Assembly: GCA_960531495.1 (NCBI GenBank)
Contig: OY482849.1
Coordinates: forward strand, 27,713,999 to 27,777,998
Source of the DNA: Zeus faber
Lineage: Eukaryota > Chordata > Actinopteri > Zeiformes > Zeidae
Direction: 5' to 3'
DNA: 64,000 bases
The notes under the pieces were generated by a model. That model made no database searches. It was not told the DNA's origin and saw only the letters and a list, made by a program, of their open reading frames with translations. Shown here piece after piece: positions 10,764 through 22,900 of this stretch. The position numbers and the translations under genes are program-made. Numbering within the stretch: the first letter of the stretch is position 1; each line of letters starts with the position of its first letter.

Positions 10764-11889
10764 GAGGCGGTGGCGGTGGCGTCTCCTGGATTCAAATGTG
10801 CTGTCTTGTTATTAAAACAAATTAAATTTAATTATTCATACGACTGTTTTGATGTTACATTTGTCATCATCATGTTGAGGTCACTGGGGCAGCTCATCAT
10901 AATGAATGTTATTGTGCAAAATCTGCCCCTCATCAAATGCAAGACAGACATTGTATGTGTAACATACTAAAAACATCTCAGCAAATAATAAAAACATGAA
11001 CATTATTACCCGTTTGATGAATAATTACTGAATATTGTGGACTTTGTAATGAAAAAAGAGTGGTGGAATATCAAGGGAAACCTGTCCTATGTGGAGAAAA
11101 AAAATAAAATATCCGGTCAAGTTTGTAATGATAGTCAGTAACATGAGGATCATTTGAAATAATTACTTATTGAGGATGTTAAAGAAGCATATGTCACAAT
11201 TTTGAGGTGACTTTTATAGCACCGTCCAATTCTGGCCGAAACAGTATTCATTGGTTAAACGTTGAAACATATTACAAGGGTTAAAATACAGTTGAAAGAG
11301 CAGAGACCAGGATTGTTTTGACAAAATGATAAATGATACTAAAATAATAAATTATAAAACACTTCTATCTGAGTTTGTGCTGAAAAAGATGGTTCTATGC
11401 ATCATGGGTGCAACTGTTAGGAAGGAAATTGATCCAGTTGTGGTTTTCGGCAGAAAATGGGAGGTAGACATGTCACGTCACCATGTTTTTTAGGAGCTGA
11501 ATTTGAATCGAAATTGTGATATTTTGTGCTGAGCTCATATCGAGCCGCATGCTGGTGCCTGAAAAAGAACCAAAAGCAGAACTCCAGAGGGTTGAATGAA
11601 AACAACATATTCAATCCAAGGTGTACGACATCTTTACACCGTTAAAGGAATCAACTTTTTTTTAAGCTCTATTTGTCTATTTCCCCTTGAAAACAGCACA
11701 CATCACTGTCCTGATCTGCAGTGATTCAACTAATTTCAACTAGATTTGTTTTCTGAACGTGAATCCCGCTTTAAATAACGGTTGAAAACAATAAAAAAAG
11801 TTGAAAAAAAATCAATTGACATCAGGCTTTGAACATTGCAATCTTTGAACACATCACTTCTATAAATATAGATTTTTACGTGGACTTAC

Positions 11890-11986
11890 CTGGGCTCAAA
11901 GTAATTTCTATGGGTTTTCTAATTGGAGTGCACGCAGGGTGAAGTTCTTCAGTTGTGTTCCATAATCTGGTCTGGGTTCATTTATA
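11890..11986 (-). promoter_or_regulatory. OR2 core promoter and leader exon
   Basis: A canonical TATAAA (minus strand, 11981-11986) lies 91 bp before the donor base 11890 (CAG/GTAAGTCC). Only about 14 bp of TG repeat is present upstream. Confidence 0.6.
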
Positions 11987-12139
11987 GCAGGATGGATCAG
12001 TCCTGGGGGTCTTTGCAGGCATGGGTGTGTGTGTGTGTGGACTACATGCATGTACACCGAAATAAGTTTGTTTTATGATTAAGATTAAGAGGATGTTGCA
12101 AAATGTGTTTGGTGCATAGTTCATTATATTTTGCCAGAT

Positions 12140-12440
12140 AAATTATTATAGTATACTTTAAATCAGTGTTTCCAACCTTTTTTGTGTCAGGGCACACATT
12201 TTACAATGCAAAAATTCTTTGAAATGACTCAGGAGTGGAGTCACTCCAGAAAAATTGTAACTACATTACTCAACTCAAAAACTGAAGATAATAACTGACA
12301 AAATTAAAGTGCTAGGCAAAAACACTCAAGGTGAAAAAACGCTTACCATGCTTTACACCAACAGGACCAAACGAACCAGTAGTCGGACAATTCGAACGAC
12401 TCTTTACTGAGTGTTAAGAACTTAATCTCAAAAAATTGAA
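12140..12440. repeat. Ancient repeat shared with 16750-17060; hAT-like end
   Basis: Contains cagtgtttccaacctttttt near 12164, which resembles the ends of fish and mammalian hAT elements. The copy upstream of OR3 is nearly the same, so it predates their duplication. Parts also resemble 55310-55860 between OR8 and OR9. No transposase remains. Confidence 0.35.
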
Positions 12441-13252
12441 CCTCTCATCAATACTAATAGTTCTCACTTTCAGTGTGAAACTTGTACGGGTGAAGACAAT
12501 GCTGTTATTGCGTCTGGAACTGATGAATTCCATAAATTAGTGCAGCCTTACAATTTTGATCTTGCAACACAGGAACTAGTTTGGCTGCAGCACATCATGT
12601 GACATGCATTGGTACTGATGCCGTTTGGCCGAAGTGCTCAGATTGCTGAGGAAAAACAAAGCCCAAAGTGTTATGGTATGGTATGGTAACCCTAACCTTG
12701 AGAATGGAAATGGGAAAGGGAGCCTCCTTCTAGGATGGACAGCAGTAGATGCACATAGAGTGGGTACATGGAGTGGGAAAAAAAACCTGAGGAATGAAGT
12801 AAAGAACACAGCGAGACTCTCATAGTCAATAGTTATTGTCATATTTCTTATTTTAATAGTGCTCTCTAATAGTTCATAGCAGTCTATGGCTGGCTGTTGG
12901 ATATGCAATTCAATTGATTAAGAACAGGAACATTTTTCTCTCAGGACTCAACACCACGTACGAGCACTGTGGAAGAACCTCTCGTGTCGTGTCTCGAGCT
13001 GTGAGCAAACAACCTTGAATTGCAATTGATTTCTCATTTTATCTTCCATTGTACTAAGGACTGAGATGCAAGTGTTCTTTATTCAGAAGTAAAACAATTA
13101 CTGATCAAACAAATTAATAATTCGATTTAATAATGACAAATAAGGATTGTTCTATGTTTATCCTGACCTGAATCTAAGTGGGAATAAACAGTGAAAATCA
13201 CCTTTGATCTGACACCCATACGACAATATATGGTTCATATATTTTGTTCAAT

Positions 13253-15270
13253 TCACCTTGAACCGATACAGACACACAGTCTTTGTGGAGGCCCTTCATT
13301 GCCCTCATTGGGCTTGGTTCTGGTTCTGCACAGCAGATGTCCTCTCAGATACTTCCTGAATGTCTGGTCTCGCAGCCCGTACACGATGGGGCTCAGGAAC
13401 CTGGGGAGGATCTGGATGATGATGTAGCAAATGAACAGCGAGGTTGTGTAATGTTGGGGGAACCAGCGGTACATCGCTTCCTTCAAGATGGGGGCGAGAT
13501 AGGTGAGCATGCAGAGGAGCAGCTGGAAGCCGTGGAGCAGGATAGTGTTCTGGGCCTTCTTGGAACCGGAGGTTGCCCCCTTGACGACGAACAGGATCCT
13601 GAAGTAGGTGTAGGCCAAGGCGAGCCACACCAGCACCAGAAACACCACGTTGTACACCCAGACCTTCGTCGCCAGAGCGGTACTGGGGAAGACGTTGTTC
13701 CTGATGCAGAACACACGAGAGCTGAAGAAGTCCAGTGGCTCTGTGGCCAGCGTGACCAAGAGGTCCGGCACCACGGCAGCAGTGCTGATAACCCAGATCA
13801 ATCCAATCAGGGCGTAGGTCCTGCGGAGGGTGCAGAGCTGAGCATGGCGCAGCGGCAGGCACACGGCCACGCAGCACTCGGCCGCCATGACGACAAGGTT
13901 GAGGGGCGTGTTCTGCGTGGTGAGGGCGGCCAGAAGGATTAGGTGGCAGCAGAGACACACATTGATGGAGTAGAAGATGAAGCTGACGATGAAGAGGGTG
14001 ACGGAGACTGTGAGCTGGATCATGTCGTTGATCACCAGGTGGATGAAGAGGACGTAGCGCGGGTTCACGTAGAAGGTCTGAAAAACGCAAAACAAGGTGC
14101 GAGGGATTTCGTGAGGGTGGAGGATGTGGAGGACGACCTCCAGTGTGACATCAATTCATAAGACAGTTCCATAAACAAGGCCTGACAATAACTTTTCGAG
14201 TCATACATCAGCTGTTGGCTGACCAAATGGTTGCCGAAATTTAATCATTTTAGAACAAGTAATTTCAATCCATATTTCAATATTCTCTCTCTTTTCATCA
14301 TGTCTAGCAGAGTAAATCAATGTTTCAGGATAAGCTTCTTTTGCTTGGAATGGAGGCTAGCTACACATAAAGATGTCCCAATGCTGTTATGCTGTCTGTC
14401 AGCGCTCAATGAATGAATCTCGTCCAATCAAATTACTCAGAAGATCAAAGCCAACACCACAGCGATCAGGGCTTGAAAGACTGTTTAACACAGTGGGTGG
14501 ATGAACTGGAGTACGTTGCTTTGTCTGACTGGTTGTTCAGGGCCTTGGTTTAGTCGACAAATCCGTTTTTGCAACTTTTGACTCTCAGGGGAAATGGGCC
14601 AATTACAGCCACATCATCTACACTAGGATCTTTAACAAGACATTGATTATGTGATGCGTACACTCACAGTCCTCCAGTGATGGTTTAAGAAATCATTCCT
14701 GGCCACTTTAAGATGGTATTCAGTGCAATCAGGATCGAAAGCTTAAATGAGTTTGACAGCCCTGCAATAATCAACCAGCAGATTAGATTCTGAATTTAAG
14801 GAACCAGCAATCAATAACTATGTGAAAAACAAGACCTCTATGTCATTTGAATTAGATCATGTGCTGCTGAATATGTGCTGCTGGCATTACATTAGATGAG
14901 ATCATTGACATTTTTGTCCAAGGTGACCGACACTAACTAGGATGCAGTGGCTCAGGAGGTAGAGCGGGTCATCTAGTGAGCAAGTTAGAGATGTTTTTTG
15001 ATTTGATAAGTGACTTTGAATAATTGAATCATCACTCTTAGAATTTAGTGTTGGATTCATATCAGTATTCAGTTCCTTCAGATGGACAGAGTGGCAGAAA
15101 GGAGTGATTTGATGCCGGACCTGGTGCTTGTTGAAGGTGTGGACCAGTGTGCCGTTGATGTAGTTGATGCAGACGCATAGCGCCGCGACGATCACGTTCT
15201 TGGTCCACACCATGGAGAGGTCATTGTACGTCCGGGACGACACGTTGGCAAGGTCAAATGAGAAATTCAT
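13253..15270 (-). CDS. OR3: odorant receptor 131-2-like (A-type), two coding exons
   Basis: Exon 1 is 15121-15270 (50 codons), exon 2 is 13253-14077; 324 aa, 1043-bp phase-0 intron nearly identical to that of OR1. It shares the EAMYRWFPQHY loop with OR1 but the TKVWVYN segment and LVTLATEP with OR2, a mosaic pattern that suggests gene conversion. In TM4 it alone reads WVISTAAVVP. The Cys pair, D68 and SPIVYGLRD are present; TM3 ends E-C-C. Its 3' flank (from about 12823) lacks the B-intron relic and orphan leader that lie downstream of OR1 and OR2, so it sits at the edge of the A duplication unit. Confidence 0.93.
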
Positions 15271-16437
15271 GAGGCGGCGGCGGTGGCGTCTCCTGGATTC
15301 AAATGTGCTGTCTTGTTATTAAAACAAATTAAATTAATTTATTCATACGACTGTTTTGATGTTACATTTGTCATCATCATGTTGAGGTCACGGGGGCATT
15401 CATCATAATGAATGTTATTGTGCAAAATCTGCCCCTCATCAAATGCAAGACAGACATTATATGTGTAAGGTACTAAAAACATGCCAGCAAATAATAAAAA
15501 CATGCTCATTATGACCCGTTTGATGAATAATTACTGCATATTGTGGACTTTGTAATGAAAAAAGAGTGGTGGAATATCAAGGGAAACCTGTCCTATGTGG
15601 AGAAAAAAAATAAAATATCTGGTCAATTTGTAATGATAGTCAGTAACATGAGGATCATTTGAAATAATTACTTATTTAGGATGTTAAAGAAGCATATGTC
15701 ACAATTTTGAGGTGACTTTTATAGCACCGTCCAATTCTGGCCGAAACAGTATTCATTGGTTAAACGTTGAAAAATATTACAAGGGTTAAAAAACAGTTGA
15801 AAGAGCAGAGACCAGGATTGTTTTGACAAAATAATAAATTATATTAAATTAAATTTATAATTAATAAAACACTCCTATCTGAGTTTGTGCTGAAAAAGAT
15901 GGTTCTATGCATCATGGGTGCAACTGTTAGGAAGGAAATTGATCCAGTTGTGGTTTTCAGCAGAAAATGGGAGGTCGACATGTCACGTCACCATGTTTTT
16001 TTGGAGCTGAATTTGAATCGAAATTATGATATTTTGTGCTGAGTTCATATCGAGCCGCATGCTGATGCCTGAAAAAGAACCAAAAGCAGAACTCCAGAGG
16101 GTTGAATGAAAACAGCATATTCAATCCAAGGTGTACGACATCTTTACACCGTTAAAGGAATCAACATTTTTTTAAGCTCTATTTGTCTATTTCCCCTTGA
16201 AAACAGCACAAATCACTGTCCTGATCTGCAGTGATTCAACTCATTTCAACTAGATTTGATTTCTGAACGTGAATCCCGCTTTAAATACTGGTTGAAAACA
16301 ATAAAAAAAAAGTCAAATTTTTTTTTTTGCATTTTTAATTAAATAAAAAAAAAAAAAAATCAATTGACATAAGGCTTTGAACATTGCAATCTTTGAACAC
16401 ATCGCCTCTATAAATATAGATTTTAGCGTGGACTTAC

Positions 16438-16535
16438 CTGGACTCAAAGTAATTTCTATGGGTTTTCTAATTGGAGTGCACACAGTGGGAGGTTATTCAG
16501 TTCTGTTTCCATGATCTGGTCTGGGTTCATATATA
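16438..16535 (-). promoter_or_regulatory. OR3 core promoter and leader exon
   Basis: TATATA at 16530-16535 (minus strand), donor base 16438, 92 bp apart as in OR1. Confidence 0.6.
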
Positions 16536-16573
16536 GCAGGATGGATTAGTCCTGGGGGTCTTTGCAGGCAAGG

Positions 16574-16574
<1 letters not shown>

Positions 16575-16606
<32 letters not shown>

Positions 16607-16656
16607 TGTGTGTGCGTGTGTGCGTGCGTGCGTGCGTGCGTGTGTGTGTGTGTGTG
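16575..16656. repeat. (TG)n/(CGTG)n upstream of the OR3 TATA box
   Basis: About 82 bp, starting about 40 bp upstream of the TATA box. Confidence 0.95.
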
Positions 16657-16749
16657 GACTACATGCGTGTACACCGAAATAAGTTTGTTTTATGATTAAG
16701 ATTAAGAGCATATTACAAAATGTGCTTGGTGCATAGTTCATTATATTTT

Positions 16750-17410
16750 GCCAGATAAATTATTATAGTATACTTTAAATCAGTGTTTCCAACCTTTTTT
16801 ATGTCAGGGCACACATTTTACAATGCAAAAATTCTTTGAAATGACTCAGGAGTGGATTCACTCCAGAAAAATTGTGACTTCATTACTCAACTCAAAAACT
16901 GAAGATAATAACTGACAAAATTAAAGTGCGAGGCATAAAAACTCAAGGTGAAAAAACGCTTACCATGCGTTACACAAACAGGACCAAACGAACCAGGAGT
17001 CGGACAATTCAAACGACTCTTTACTGAGTGTTAAGAACTTAATCTCAAAAAATTGAACTTCTCATCACAACTAATAGTTCTCACTTTGAGTGTGAAACTT
17101 GTACGGGTGAAGACAATGCTGTTATTGCGTCTGGAACTGATGAACTCCATAAATTATCGGAGCCTTTCAGTTTTGATCTTGCAACACAGGAACTAGTTCG
17201 GCTGCAGCATGTGACATGCATTGTTGCTGATGCCGTTTGGCCGAGCCTTCAGATTGCTAATAAAAACAAAACCCAAAGTGTTATGGTAGAAACCATGAGA
17301 ATGAAAATGGGAAAGGGAGCCTACTTCTAGGATGGACAGCAGTAGACGCACAAGGAGTGGGCACATGGAGTGGGAAAAAAAAAATCTGAGGAATGAAGTA
17401 ACAAACACAG
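16750..17410. repeat. OR3 upstream flank duplicated from the OR2 upstream flank
   Basis: Matches about 12130-12830 almost throughout, including the hAT-like end near 16780. It carries no gene. The stretch to 17755 beyond it shows nothing I recognise. Confidence 0.5.
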
Positions 17411-17754
17411 CGAGACTCCGTATGAGGTCATGGAGGTCTCAGGATATCCGCTGATAGAAAATGGTTCTGTCTGGTTCCAACGCACAGGATGTACAGTTCT
17501 AGTTATGGAGCCATTATAGTCGTCAAAAAGTACTATCAATAGGACAAGTAATGCATGTTAATAGATATTTAAAAAGAAACATACCAATCTAATTTTAGCA
17601 AGAAAGCACCAGAATGACCTTCAGTGCCATGGAGAGCTACATGCAGAGTGTGGGGTTGGTATGAGTCTGTGAAAAATTATCATATTCAGAGCATGAATTT
17701 ACAGTTATCGTTTTGGTCCCCTCACAATAGATTAAACGGACATATCAGGTCATA

Positions 17755-18190
17755 CTCCCCAACCCGCTCTCTGCGGTCTGCATGAGAAGAGTCTGAATCC
17801 AGACTCTTCTCATGGGTGGTGCCCCAGTGGTGGAAGGAGGTAGCCAGCTCGTAAGGCTCTGCAGACACTCATAACCTTCAAGAAACACCTGAAGACCCTG
17901 CTCTTTCAGGAACACCTGATCCCGTCTTAGCTATGACTAACTGTTCTTGTTCCAAGTTGTTGTATTTACATGATTCAGTAACAACAGATGAGTACTCATC
18001 ATATTACACTAATATAGAAAACATTATAATTTTTTTACCAATAACACGACTTTTGTTCTGATTCCTTAAAGCTATCTTGCACTTGTATCTGGTTGAATTT
18101 GGAAACAGGCACTTAAATTTGAAGTTGATGTCTGCTTTGTTATTTTTTGCATCTTATGTAAGTCGCTTTGGACAAAAGCATCTGATCAAT
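17755..18190 (+). mobile_element. LINE 3' end fragment
   Basis: A reading of about 17870-17930 gives TFKKHLKTLLFQEHL, similar to the C-terminus of fish LINE ORF2 proteins. The end gtaagtcgctttggacaaaag (about 18159-18178) is the tail shared by fish LINEs and SINEs and is also in the SINE at 29455-29648. Heavily decayed. Confidence 0.45.
17781..17814. repeat. Perfect 15-bp foldback, 4-nt loop
   Basis: Arm catgagaagagtctg and its exact reverse complement, separated by aatc. Confidence 0.9.
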
Positions 18191-18879
18191 ACTTTTTCAT
18201 GGACAGTTATTGTGAAATCAGCTGCAATGAGCGTTCAAAACACCTTATTCCATTCAGAGACGCTGTTGTATAGAACTGTGTTTTGCAGCTTGGTCTCATG
18301 AAGTCTAAATGTGACAGTTATTCTTCAACAGCTCGGTTATTGATCATTTTTATGTCAACATGATGACAATTAAAGAGGGAATTGTACTCTACCTCCATTT
18401 AATCTGTTGGGAATTAATGAGGGAATCCACAGATTTCATCAATGTTTTATGATGTGAAATATGATTATTTTATTTGATTATTTTACATGTATGCATTTAT
18501 TCAATGATCGTGCACAAAACACGTCTAAGATCTAACACAAAAGCAACAGCCTCCAAACATTTTACCCTCTTCAAATATTCTCTACGCCAACCACTTCTCC
18601 TGGGTTCACGTCCCTCGTATCATGCCAATGCTAACACTAGCTAGTGGTGGCACCTGGTGGCGCTAAATGGAAACTACAGTGGAAGACTGGAAGAGAAGAA
18701 TGTGCACATTGATTTCAAAGTCCAATTCAGCGTTGCATTACACGATTAATATCAAATGTCAAATTTACATTTAATAGTTTAGTCATATGTAGTAGAATGG
18801 TTTTGTACATTGATGCAGTGTTAGATATGTTACTGTGGACTACTTTTCTTATCAGAGGTTCTTAAACTAGAGATAGAAG
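18191..18879. other. Intergenic, no gene seen
   Basis: AT-rich sequence between the LINE fragment and psiOR4. No ORF, RNA or repeat that I can name. Confidence 0.5.
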
Positions 18880-19526
18880 TTATAAAATAATTTCAAGTTC
18901 AGTATTCTGTGACAATGTCAAAAAATGCTGCACCTGGGCTTTTCCCATCATGGGCAGGACGTAGAGCAGCAGGCAGATCAGCAGCTGGAAGCCGTGTAGT
19001 AGGATGGTGTTGCTCGCCTTCTTTGCGTCGGTGTTCTCCGCTTTGGCCACAAACAGGTTGTTGAAGTACACGTAGACCAGACTGAGCATGATTATGAGCA
19101 GGAAGAACATAGCACGATGCGCTTCTTATTCATCACAGGGTCCAAAAACAGGCTGGTCCTATTGCAGAATATTGTGGAGTAGACTCCACTCCACAACTCT
19201 ATGGCCATAGTGGCCAGCAGAATGGCATCCGGCAGCGCCGGGAGCGTGTCCACCAGTCAGATCAGTGCGATGGCCATGTGTGCTCTCCTTACCATGCAGA
19301 TCTGGGTGTAGCGCAGCAGTTGGCAGATGGCGACTTGGCACTCGATGGCCATGAAGACCAAGGTGAAGGCCATATTGAGCAGTACCAGGATGGAGTTGCA
19401 GAGGAGGATGCTGATGCGATATAAGATGTAGCTGAGGAGGAAGGTGAGGCTGCTGAGGATCAGCAGGATGCTGTCATTTATCACCATGAGTATGAAGAGG
19501 AAGTAGCAGGGATTCAGGTTGAAGAT
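18880..19526 (-). pseudogene. psiOR4: odorant receptor pseudogene, third lineage
   Basis: Exon 2 homologue starting at 19526 after acceptor TTTCCCAG, reading IFNLNPCYFLFILMVINDS... It is clearly different from A- and B-types (for example IECQVAICQLLRYTQIC after TM3). Broken by TGA at 19257-19259, where live genes have the TM4 Trp, by a one-base frameshift near 19110, and by loss of everything after about residue 250, so TM7 is absent. No exon 1 or promoter is seen upstream; the OR5 3' flank begins at about 19857. Confidence 0.85.
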
Positions 19527-19926
19527 CTGGGAAATCCAGGAAGGAGAATGAAGGTCTGATTAGCCTAATATTTAGAATATTTCTGAAAAAGCTGCTGTAC
19601 TACTGTGTTAAACTCCAGCAAAGTCCGTTCATAATGGCAAGGAATCCTTTATTGTCCAACATCGAGTCAAAGGAAGAATTTCTGCAGATTGTACATGATG
19701 CTACGGTTATCTGTTGATCTTTCTGCTAGAGTTTTAAACTGAATCCTGCTCATACCTGTAGCAAAATAATCAGTGTGATGCTTTTTTAATTGATTCTATA
19801 ACACTACATAGCAATAAGTATGTGGTCAGCTCTTCTGATTCATGGGTTTGGCTACTTCCCCAGTTAGTTCTGCTGAAGTATTTTGACATACAGTACCACG
19901 GCATTCATATTAAGTGATAGCTTTTC

Positions 19927-22900
19927 TTAGGAAGGGTTCCCAAAGACAGTCTGTGGATAGGTTGCAATGGTAACTTTACACATCAGGTCCTTGGTCAGGT
20001 AGGTCCTGAAGGTCTTGTCTCGCAGGCCGTAGATGATGGGGCTGATGAATCGCGGAAGAACCTGGATGATGATGTAGCAAGCAAAGAGTGAGTCGGTGTA
20101 GTTTTCAGGGAACAGGAACACCAGAAACTGATTTAGCAGCGGAGCCACGTACGTGGACATGCACAGCAGCACCTGTATGCCGTGCAGCAGGACAGTGTTC
20201 ATGGCCTTCTTGGCGTTCTTGGCATCGGTGTTGGCCGCCCGGGCAGCAATCATGATGCGGAAGTAGGCATACAAGAGGGTGAGCCAAACCACAACCAAGA
20301 AGACCACGTAGGAGACTTTCCTCTTCATGATGAGGTCCGGACTCCGGAACATTGTCTCCCGCATGCAGAAGATCCGCGAGTGGAAGAAGTCCAGCGGCTC
20401 GATGGCCAGAGAGATGAAGAGGTCAGGCATCACGGACACTGCACTGGTGGCCCAGATCAGCCCCATCAGCAGGTAGGTGTGGCGCACGGTGCAGATCTGG
20501 GCGTGGCGCAGCGGGAGGCACACGGCCACGAAGCACTCGGCCACCATGCAGGCCAGGTTGAGCGGGGTGTTCTCGGTGGTGAAGAGCGCCAGCAGGACGA
20601 AGAAGCAACAGAGGGACACGTTGATGCTGTGCAGGGTGTAGCTGAGGAGGAAGAGGGCGATGGTGAGCGTCAGCTGGATTGTGTCGTTGACCACCAGGTG
20701 GATGAAGAGGATGTAGCGGGGGTTGGTGTTGAAGATCTGAAGGAAATGACGGGGTGGAAAAGGGTGGAGGGGTGGAGAGATGAATGGAGGATGAATGCAA
20801 GGCCGGATAGGAGAGACAACTGCAGACATGGATGAGCTGAATGAATGAGCATGAATATTAGCTAATCACATGATCTGTGACTTGGGCTCTAACATGGCGC
20901 ATAGAGAAAACAACAGCACCATTTGGAGAAGTTCCTCACAGAAAATCGAAAATCAACTTCGGAAACTGTTGAATGTTGAGATAGCAGATAAGATGAGGAC
21001 AGTGTGACGGAGAAAGAATGTTACACAGTTATTTTTTTAATGTTATCCTTACTGAGTTTGAAGTGTTATGTTCTTGAACATAAATTGCGCAATTTCATTT
21101 GTGGAACCGTGGGTTTGGCTCAGTCCCAGAGTGCCCTTCTCTCTGTGAAGCTCCAACGTACATGGCGTGTGATGTTCTTTGGAAAAAAACAAAACACGGC
21201 ATGACCTCTTGAAGCATAACGTTAGTGTTGTCATATCCTATAATACAGTAAGCGCACCTAGATAGACTAAATATTCCAGCACTGAATTTATAAAATATTA
21301 AATTTAGCTGCCTAGCTTCTCTACACCAATCTGCCACAAAGTGAAGTGAATAACATTGATCATCTGGTTCCAATGGCACCTGTCAAGGGGTGGGATATAT
21401 TAGGCAGCAAGTGATGAAGTTGAAGTTGATGTGTTGGAAGCAAGAAAAATGGGCAAGCATAGGGATCTGAGCCACTTTGACAAAGACCAAATTGTGATGG
21501 CTAGATGACCAGGTCAGAGCATTTCCAAAATGTCATGTCTTGTGGGGAGTTCCCGGTATGCAGTGGTTAGTACCTACCACAAGTTGTCCAAGGAAGGACA
21601 ACGAGTGAACTGGCGAGGGTCATGGGCGCCCATGGACTCATTGACATGCGTGAGGATTGAAGTCTAGTCCATCTTGTCCGATCCCACAGAAGTGCTTCTG
21701 TAGCACAAATTGGTGAAAAAGTGAAAGCTGGCTCCAATAGAAAGGTGTCAGAACACACAGTGCATCGCAGCTTGCTGCCTATGGGACTGGTCAGTGTCCA
21801 TGCTGACCCCTGTCCACCACTGAAAGTGCCTACAATGGGTACCTTCCCCTCCCTCTCCTTACCTGCCTCATTAGCCCAACTCCATTCACCTGCGCACACG
21901 TCTGTTTCCGATCAGCAATCAAGCCACTATATAAGCCTCTCTCACCAATCACCCATTGCCAGATTGTTTTTCGATGCTTGCACCAGACTCTCCAGCGTTC
22001 TCCGGATTGATTCCTCGCTACCGACTCTGCCTCGCCCTGACCACGTATCCTGCCTGCCCCCTGCCTGTCTTCTGTCTGCCCTTCCCGTTATCGAACCTGC
22101 CTGTCCCCGACGACATATCCTGCCTGCCCCCTGTCTGTCTTCCGTCCGCTCTACAAATAAAAGACATTACCAAATATCCCTGCCTGTCTTTGTGCTGCAA
22201 TTGGGTCCTAACCACACCCCTTACATGGAGCATGGAGCAACGGAAGAAGGTGGCTTAATCTGATGAATCATGTTTTCTTCGATCCGATGGAGCATCTGTG
22301 GAATGTGCTGGAACAACAAGCCTACTCGATGGGGGCCCCACCTCCCAACTTCCAGGACTTGAAGGATCTGCTGTTCACGTCTTGGTGCCAGATATCACAG
22401 GACACCTTCACAGGTCTTGTGGAGTCCATGCCTCCACGGGTCAGAGCTGTTTTGCCGGCACGAGGGGGAGCTACACAACATTAATGGTTATTAGTGGTTG
22501 TTATAATGTTGTGGCTCATTGTGGTTACATCCTAACAATAGTTGAGGTATTTGGGGTTCTTCAGGGTGCAGATGAGGGAAATACAAGCTGTAAATATAAC
22601 ACATCACAGATTATAAATTAAAGTGATAGTTGGAAAAATCTTCTTTAAAGGTCAAGCTGACAGAATGTCACAACAAACACATGTCTCAAAATTCCTGAAT
22701 TATAAAATAATAAACATGACTGTTTTTTTAAAGCTTAACCAAAAACCTTGGTTTGGCATTTTCGTTTTTAAAATCAAGTGTTTTTAAAAGAGAGAGGTTA
22801 AGGCCTTCTTCCCTCTCCACGGGCATTGATGTAGTGAATCACCAGCTTCACGTTTGCCAAGGAGACGTTCATCGCTGGGAGGTGGATGTCACGCTGAAGC

